Assembly: GCA_009377525.1 (NCBI GenBank)
Contig: WHTW01000010.1
Location: forward strand, 28,007 to 92,006
Length of the DNA: 64,000 nucleotides
Source of the DNA: Rhodospirillales bacterium
Lineage (GTDB): Bacteria > Pseudomonadota > Alphaproteobacteria > Reyranellales > Reyranellaceae
Reading direction: 5' to 3'
A program made the position numbers and the translations under genes. Below the pieces are notes generated by a model. The model ran no database searches. It saw only the letters and a list, made by a program, of their open reading frames with translations, and was not told the DNA's origin. Of this stretch, positions 59,431 through 64,000 are shown one piece after another (the first letter of the stretch is position 1; every line of letters starts with the position of its first letter).

Positions 59431-59459
59431 GCGTTTTGGCCGCTTGCGGCCAAAAGCGC
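59431..59459 (+). promoter_or_regulatory. strong hairpin in the 5' leader of the DGPF gene
   Basis: TTTTGGCCGC-TT-GCGGCCAAAA pairs perfectly (ten base pairs), extended by GCG/CGC with a bulge. It starts ~20 bases after the predicted -10 element and ends 13 bases before the AGAGGAGA ribosome site, so it could influence mRNA stability or translation. No T run follows. Confidence 0.5.
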
Positions 59460-59486
59460 CCCCGTCACCACCAGAGGAGATCGACA

Positions 59487-59867
59487 ATGGCTCAATACAT
59501 GTTGTTGCTGCACCAGGTCCCGAACTACAACGCCGACCTGCCGCGCGAGAAGATGCTGGAAGTGACCAAGCGCTACATGGCCTGGGCCGATGCCTTGCGC
59601 CAAAAGGGCTGCATGGTCGGCGGCGAGAAGCTGGCCGCCGGCGGTGTGCGTCACATCCGCGTCAAGGACGGCAGGCCGGTGGTGAGCGATGGTCCCTATG
59701 CCGAGGTCAAGGACGTGATCGGCGGCTATTTCGTGATCGAGGCCAGGGACACTGCCGAAGCCGAGACCATCGCCCGGGACTGCCCGCATCTGGCGATCTC
59801 CAGCACCAACTGGGTCGAGATCTGCCCGATCGACGACATGAGCCAGGCGCGGGCAGCGGCAAGCTGA
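59487..59867 (+). CDS. YciI/DGPF-domain protein
   Basis: 126 residues. AQYMLLLHQVPNYNADLP start, then VSDGPYAEVKDVIGGYFVIEARD with the DGPF-type motif as DGPY, and a final VEICPI. These ferredoxin-like proteins are small and of unknown function, and are typical partners of ECF42 sigma factors. ATG at 59487 has AGAGGAGA ahead. Its TGA overlaps the CTG that probably starts the sigma factor. Confidence 0.9.
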   Translation: MAQYMLLLHQVPNYNADLPREKMLEVTKRYMAWADALRQKGCMVGGEKLAAGGVRHIRVKDGRPVVSDGPYAEVKDVIGGYFVIEARDTAEAETIARDCPHLAISSTNWVEICPIDDMSQARAAAS

Positions 59868-61099
59868 ATACGTCGGTCCAGCGGCTCGTCGATTCACTGG
59901 CGTGCGATTCGACGAGCCGCCTGGTCGCCGCCCTGGCGCGGCGGCTGGGTACCGGCCGCATCGCCATCGCCGAGGATGCCGTCCAGCACGCGCTCCTGCA
60001 GGCGCTGTCGTCCTGGCCGTTCAAGGGCGTGCCCGACAAGCCCGCGGCGTGGCTGGCCGTTGTGGCCAGGAACCGTGCGCTCGATCTCTTGCGCCACGAA
60101 GCGCGCAGCGTCGCCCTCGACGACGAGGCGTTCCCCGTCGAGCCGCAGCAGCCGGCAACCGACGGCCACTTCGATCGCGAGCTGAATGACGACGAGCTCG
60201 CCCTGCTGTTCGCCGTCTGCCATCCCGCCCTGTCGCCCGAGATGCGCGTCACCTTTGCGCTGAAGACGGTGTGCGGCCTCACCGTGTTGCAGATCGCCTC
60301 GGGCCTGCTGAGCGAGCCGACCGCCATTGCCCAGCGCCTGGTGCGGGCGCGCAAGCAACTGGAGACCGCCGGCGTCGCCATCGAAGCGCCGCCGCCCGAA
60401 GCCCTGCCCGAGCGCGCCGAATCAGTGCGCACCGCGCTCTACCTGATGTTCAACGAGGGCTACTCGGCGTCGTCGGGCGAGGCGCTGGTGCAGCCCGAGT
60501 TCTGCGTCGAAGCGGTGCGGCTCGCCCGCGCCCTGGCGCAGCATCCGGTGACGGCGGGCCCGGCGAGCGATGCGCTGGCCGCGTTGTTGGCGCTCACCGC
60601 CGCGCGCCTGCCGACGCGCGTCGGCCCCGACGGCGTGGCGCAACTCCTGGAAGATCAGCCGCGCAACCAATGGGATCGCGGGTTGATCGCCCTGGGCCTT
60701 GCCCATCTCGAACGCTCGGCCGGCGGCGAGGAGCTGACGGTGTGGCATCTGCGCGCCGAGATCGCCTCGCTGCATGCAACGGCCGCGACATCGGCCGACA
60801 CCGACTGGCCGCGCATCGCCGCCATCTACGATCACCTGCGCGCGCTCGATCCCTCGCCGGTCGTCGAGCTGGCGCGCGCCGTCGCGATCGGCCGGGCGAC
60901 AGGTGCTGCCGTGGGCCTCGCCGCGCTGCCCGCGATCGACGACAGTCCTTATGCCGAAGCGGCGCGCGGCGTGTTCCTGGCCGAGCTCGGCCGGCACGAC
61001 GAAGCACAAACCCACCTCCGTCGCGCTCTCAGCCTCGCCCGCACGACGCCTGAACGCCGCCTCATGGAGCGGCGGCTGCTTTCAGTCGGACGACGATGA
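59864..61099 (+). CDS. ECF42-type RNA polymerase sigma factor with C-terminal TPR-like extension
   Basis: 411 residues. Sigma region 2 is LAEDAVQ-like here (IAIAEDAVQHALLQALSSWPFKGVPDKPAAWLAVVARNRALDLLR); region 4 is PEMRVTFALKTVCGLTVLQIASGLLSEPTAIAQRLVRAR. The ~240-residue C-terminal extension (ALYLMFNEGYSASSG onward, ending with helical repeats) is typical of ECF42 and needed for activity in studied members; no anti-sigma gene is present. No ATG, GTG or TTG lies in frame near the start; CTG at 59864 overlapping the DGPF stop (CTGA) is the best candidate. The 3' end overlaps the convergent EamA-like gene by 38 bases. Confidence 0.85.
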   Translation: MNTSVQRLVDSLACDSTSRLVAALARRLGTGRIAIAEDAVQHALLQALSSWPFKGVPDKPAAWLAVVARNRALDLLRHEARSVALDDEAFPVEPQQPATDGHFDRELNDDELALLFAVCHPALSPEMRVTFALKTVCGLTVLQIASGLLSEPTAIAQRLVRARKQLETAGVAIEAPPPEALPERAESVRTALYLMFNEGYSASSGEALVQPEFCVEAVRLARALAQHPVTAGPASDALAALLALTAARLPTRVGPDGVAQLLEDQPRNQWDRGLIALGLAHLERSAGGEELTVWHLRAEIASLHATAATSADTDWPRIAAIYDHLRALDPSPVVELARAVAIGRATGAAVGLAALPAIDDSPYAEAARGVFLAELGRHDEAQTHLRRALSLARTTPERRLMERRLLSVGRR

Positions 61100-61997
61100 G
61101 CCAGGTCGACGCCACCAGGATGACGATAGCAGCGATCCATTCGGCGGCGGACAGGTTGGGTGGGGCGACCCAGCCGAGATGCGCGGCGGTCGCCTCGAGC
61201 GCGATGGCGAAGAACGGCATCGCGGTCAGCGCGATCAGATAGGTCTGCACGCCGGTGCGGTTGATGGTCCAGAAGCCGAGCCAGGTGCCGGGCGCGCGGA
61301 ACAAGAGGCCGGCGAGCGCCGCATAGAGCCAGAGCTCGATGCGGCCGAAGGCGTCGCCGGCGCCGGCCCACGGCGAGGTGACGGCGCCCACGAGCCCAAG
61401 CGCCGACCAGACGAGAATGAGCGCGAGCGAGGCCGCCACCAGGATCTCGCCGGTGAAGCGGCTGCGCGCGGCGAGGTCGTTCGACCGGTTGCGCGGATGG
61501 TAGGCGATCATCCACGAGCCCGCGACCGCCATGGCCTCGGAAGCGACCAGCCAGCCCAGGCCGCGCCATGCCTGGGGCGCCAGTGCCAGCGCAAAGGCCA
61601 CGATGCCGATTGCCAGCAGGGCAAGACCCGGCCAGTCGCGCCGCGGCGGCGCCTGGCGCGTCAGCCACCAACCCGAGCCGGCGCCGATCAGCACGCTCAC
61701 CGTCGCCAGCAGCGTGCTCTCGGTGATGGCGAGCCAGACGATCGCCGCCGCGGTCGCGCCGTTGATGGCCACGCGCAGGAAGGCGTAGCCGACGGTCCAG
61801 GGCGCCAGGAGCTCGTACCAGCTGCCGGCCGCCCGCCGGCCGAGCCACAGCATGATCAGGCCCGCCGCCAGGAGCTGCACCAGGGTGTAGGCCCAGGCAT
61901 CGAGCGCCGCGCCGCTCACGACGTGGCGCGTCAGCAGGAGATAGAGCGACCACAGCAGCGAGTTGCAAAGACCGAGCGCCAGGAGAGAGCCGCTCAT
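61062..61997 (-). CDS. EamA/DMT-like membrane transporter
   Basis: 311 residues, ten predicted helices in two five-helix halves, starting SGSLLALGLCNSLLWSLYLLLTRHVV. Layout fits the drug/metabolite transporter superfamily, although the EamA consensus is weak, so the substrate and even the family are tentative. Its stop lies inside the sigma factor's 3' end. It begins 18 bases after the methyltransferase stop and is probably co-transcribed with it. Confidence 0.65.
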   Translation of the reverse strand: MSGSLLALGLCNSLLWSLYLLLTRHVVSGAALDAWAYTLVQLLAAGLIMLWLGRRAAGSWYELLAPWTVGYAFLRVAINGATAAAIVWLAITESTLLATVSVLIGAGSGWWLTRQAPPRRDWPGLALLAIGIVAFALALAPQAWRGLGWLVASEAMAVAGSWMIAYHPRNRSNDLAARSRFTGEILVAASLALILVWSALGLVGAVTSPWAGAGDAFGRIELWLYAALAGLLFRAPGTWLGFWTINRTGVQTYLIALTAMPFFAIALEATAAHLGWVAPPNLSAAEWIAAIVILVASTWLIVVRLKAAAAP

Positions 61998-62015
61998 GGC
62001 GATGCCGGCAGCGGT

Positions 62016-63266
62016 TCAGGTCCTGAAGCGCAGCAGCAGGTGGTTCACGCCGTTCAGCTTGACGTAGAGGTCCTCGAACTGCGCGTAAAAATCCTCCCAC
62101 TGCGGCAGACCGCCCTGGGCACCGAGCGAGGTATAGATCTCGGCCACGGTCTTGCGGCCGTCGATCTGCGACACGATGCGCGGAGCGAGCGACGGCAGCC
62201 GCGCGCGCCACGGGAAGCCGTCGAGATTGGCGACCAGCGGCGTGCCGGGCTGCAGGCCGGCCGCGAGCTTCTGGGCATCCATCTCGCGCAGCACCGGGAT
62301 GGCCGAGGTGTCCTCGGGGCGCGCCACCGTGTCGAAGCCCGCGCGCGTGGCATAGAAGATATGGGTGCGCAGGTTGCCCGCCAGCCGCTCGGCGAAGGCC
62401 GCGCGCTCGACCAGCGGCAGCGAGCTCGACTGGCGCGCGATGATGGGATCGCTCATGTAGGTCGCGGGCTCGTAGCGCACCGGCTCGAGGAAGGCGATGA
62501 GGCGCAGCCCGGACTCTCGCGCCATGGCGCCGATCTGCGGCACGGTGAACGCTCGGTCGCAACTGTGCAGCAGCAGGTCGTAGAGGCCCGCGTCGCCGCC
62601 GGTGACGTGGTCGTTGAGATAGGGATTGCGGCGGAACAAGTTGGTGGTCGGCAGGAAGCGGATCAGCCGCTTGGTCATGGCGATCCGGTCCTCCAGCGCC
62701 ATCGACCGCGGCGCCAGGGTCTGCAGCAGCTCCTGCAGGGGATAGACGCCGCTGCGGCCATACTCGCCATAGAGCATCACGCCCATGCCGCCATCGGGAT
62801 TGAGCACGCTCGCCAGCGCGCGCATGCCGGCGGCGGGATCGGGCAGGTGATGCAGCACGCCCGTGCAATCGACGTAGTCGAACTGGCCGATCGGCATCGA
62901 CGGCAGGTCGAGGAGCGAGCCGGTGAGGAAGTTGATGTTGCGCAGGCCGCGGGCCTTGGCGCGGGCCTCGCAGATCTGGCGCGAGGCGGTCGAGATGTCG
63001 AGATAGACGACCTCGCCCGGGCAGCGCCGGTCGGCGAGCTGCTGGGCGAGCATGATGCAGGCGTCGCCCGTGCCGCCGCCGGCGACCAGCGCCCGGAACG
63101 GCCGCATGAAGTTCAGCCGGCCGGAGAACAGGTAGTGGTTGATCTCGAGGATGTGGCTCGGGGTGCCGGTGATCAGGCGGTTCGCCTCATCGAGCGGGTC
63201 GCGCGGCGGATAGGGCAGCGCCTCGTACTGGGCGCGGACATCATCCATCGGCGAAGGAACGGTCAT
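62016..63266 (-). CDS. class I SAM methyltransferase with extra C-terminal domain
   Basis: 416 residues. The N-terminal part has YEALPYPPRDP (a Pro-rich entry known from some tRNA/small-molecule methyltransferases), RALVAGGGTGDACIMLAQQL (SAM motif I, ~60), VVYLDIS (motif II acid) and DYVDCTGVLHHLPDP (motif IV). Residues ~330-416 form a separate domain with IVSQIDGRKTVAEIYTSL, resembling the PqqD-like or radical-SAM partner wing, then WEDFYAQFEDLYVKLNGVNHLLL. The substrate is unknown; a peptide or protein target is possible given the second domain. Confidence 0.8.
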   Translation of the reverse strand: MTVPSPMDDVRAQYEALPYPPRDPLDEANRLITGTPSHILEINHYLFSGRLNFMRPFRALVAGGGTGDACIMLAQQLADRRCPGEVVYLDISTASRQICEARAKARGLRNINFLTGSLLDLPSMPIGQFDYVDCTGVLHHLPDPAAGMRALASVLNPDGGMGVMLYGEYGRSGVYPLQELLQTLAPRSMALEDRIAMTKRLIRFLPTTNLFRRNPYLNDHVTGGDAGLYDLLLHSCDRAFTVPQIGAMARESGLRLIAFLEPVRYEPATYMSDPIIARQSSSLPLVERAAFAERLAGNLRTHIFYATRAGFDTVARPEDTSAIPVLREMDAQKLAAGLQPGTPLVANLDGFPWRARLPSLAPRIVSQIDGRKTVAEIYTSLGAQGGLPQWEDFYAQFEDLYVKLNGVNHLLLRFRT

Positions 63267-63362
63267 TCTGGCCTTGTTTCAGGGCGGGTGCGGCGCTACC
63301 CGGGGGGAAGCAGCGCCTGCAAGGGATTAGTGCAACAAAACGCCCAGTGACGAAAGAGGGGC

Positions 63363-63923
63363 ATGAAAGGCTATTTCGGCATCGGTGTGGAAGGCATCAG
63401 CAAGGCCGTGAACGTGGGCACCTTGTTCCGCACCGCCCATGCCTTCGGCGCCTCCTTCGTGTTCACGCTGCGGGCCCAGTACAACCGCCGCGAGGGGGCG
63501 CTGAGCGATACCTCGGACACGCCGCGCTCGGTGCCGACCTACAACTTCGCCGACCTCGAGGCCTTCCGCCTGCCGCAGGGTTGCCGGCTGGTGGGCATCG
63601 AGATCACCGACCAGGCGATCGACCTGCCGAGCTTCCGCCATCCCCGCCAGGCCGCCTACATCCTGGGCGCCGAGCGCGAGGGCCTGTCGGCCGACGTGCA
63701 GTCGATCTGCGACTACGTCGTGAGGATCCCGACCCGGTTCTCGGTCAACCTGGGCGTTGCCGGGGCGCTGATCATGTACGACCGCCAGCTCAGCCTCGGC
63801 CGCCACGCCGCCCGGCCGGTGGCCGAGGGCGGCCCGACCGAGCCGCTGGTGGTGCCCCCGTTCGGCGAGCCGATCTACAAGCGCAAGCAGCGGAACCGGC
63901 AAAAAGCGCAGTGGAAACAATGA
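63363..63923 (+). CDS. SpoU/TrmH-family RNA 2'-O-methyltransferase
   Basis: 186 residues with the knotted SPOUT fold signatures: NVGTLFRTAHAFGAS (motif 1), YILGAEREGLS (motif 2) and RIPTRFSVNLGVAGALIMYDR (motif 3). It methylates a ribose in tRNA or rRNA. Short for TrmH, lacking an N-terminal RNA-binding extension but with a basic tail (YKRKQRNRQKAQWK). ATG at 63363. Divergent from the methyltransferase at 63266. The last 77 bases of the window show nothing else. Confidence 0.9.
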   Translation: MKGYFGIGVEGISKAVNVGTLFRTAHAFGASFVFTLRAQYNRREGALSDTSDTPRSVPTYNFADLEAFRLPQGCRLVGIEITDQAIDLPSFRHPRQAAYILGAEREGLSADVQSICDYVVRIPTRFSVNLGVAGALIMYDRQLSLGRHAARPVAEGGPTEPLVVPPFGEPIYKRKQRNRQKAQWKQ

Positions 63924-64000
63924 CTCAACATGTTCCTCTCCCCCGCTGGTAGCTTGTCACAGAGGTTTTGACGGGTTGGAGCGTGAGTCACGCAAGGATT

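Noticed and set aside
59431..59459. Leader hairpin as an intrinsic terminator for the 2-hydroxyacid dehydrogenase
   Set aside because: No T run follows and it lies inside the predicted leader of the next gene; listed as a leader hairpin instead.
60774..63350. 858-codon plus-strand frame across the EamA-like and methyltransferase genes
   Set aside because: Antisense artefact of GC-rich codon use; no domains, and the minus-strand genes are recognisable.

Overview
This GC-rich window looks like a chromosome segment of a free-living alphaproteobacterium. The signs are genome-encoded CCA on the tRNAs, an alphaproteobacterial-type Zur box, many short gene overlaps (ATGA/GTGA), several TTG/GTG starts, and a large stock of small-molecule catabolism and ABC substrate-binding genes. 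A Reyranella/Rhodospirillales-like host is my guess; no rRNA or marker gene in the window settles it. No rRNA, CRISPR array, transposase, integrase or phage structural gene was found.

Left part (1-24.3 kb): a frameshifted AhpD-like gene at the edge, a PaaK-like CoA ligase, a MerR regulator fused to a P-loop domain, a DHA2-type MFS exporter, an SDR, and two decayed genes (NylB-like serine hydrolase, Bug-type solute-binding protein). A plus-strand run follows: exported PCMT-like methyltransferase, membrane spermidine-synthase-like protein, exported hydrolase, PhnZ-like HD oxygenase, PLP-dependent dehydratase and Nudix hydrolase. Facing it is a long minus-strand series: two solute-binding proteins, a PaaI/quinone-oxidoreductase/acyl-CoA-ligase/VOC/MarR catabolic group, alanine dehydrogenase and RibA.

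Middle part (24.3-39 kb): an orphan OmpR-type response regulator; two near-identical diiron ferritin-like proteins bracketing a ferredoxin-type flavoreductase; a frameshifted membrane alpha/beta hydrolase; tRNA-Ala(CGC); RidA, FHA, YggT, DUF167 and FolD; a Zur-controlled ZnuA; ProXp; RfbA; and tRNA-Gly(GCC).

The 13-kb stretch from tRNA-Gly (38993-39067) to a decayed tRNA-Gly copy (52151-52205) is bounded by a 22-bp identical tRNA 3' end and reads like an old genomic island. It holds a cobalt-type nitrile hydratase (alpha, beta, accessory), a divergent cysteine hydrolase that could act as the amidase, two UbiD decarboxylases with UbiX, two FUSC exporters, a gamma-resorcylate-decarboxylase-like amidohydrolase (frameshifted), a CoA ligase and a sulfatase relic. 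Read together they suggest nitrile to amide to acid conversion followed by prFMN-dependent decarboxylation of aromatic-type acids.

Right part (52.2-64 kb): an NCS2 permease with an extra C-terminal domain, a VapBC relic, LysE exporter, thiolase, DUF1186/SEC-C protein, TauD/TfdA dioxygenase, 2-hydroxyacid dehydrogenase, a DGPF-protein/ECF42-like sigma factor pair with a matching promoter, an EamA-like transporter, a two-domain methyltransferase and a SpoU RNA methyltransferase.

Three copies of a ~125-bp two-hairpin repeat (13.8, 33.4 and 34.8 kb) form a small repeat family. One copy supplies the stop codons of two convergent genes. Several breaks are single-base losses, so assembly error is possible for some of them.
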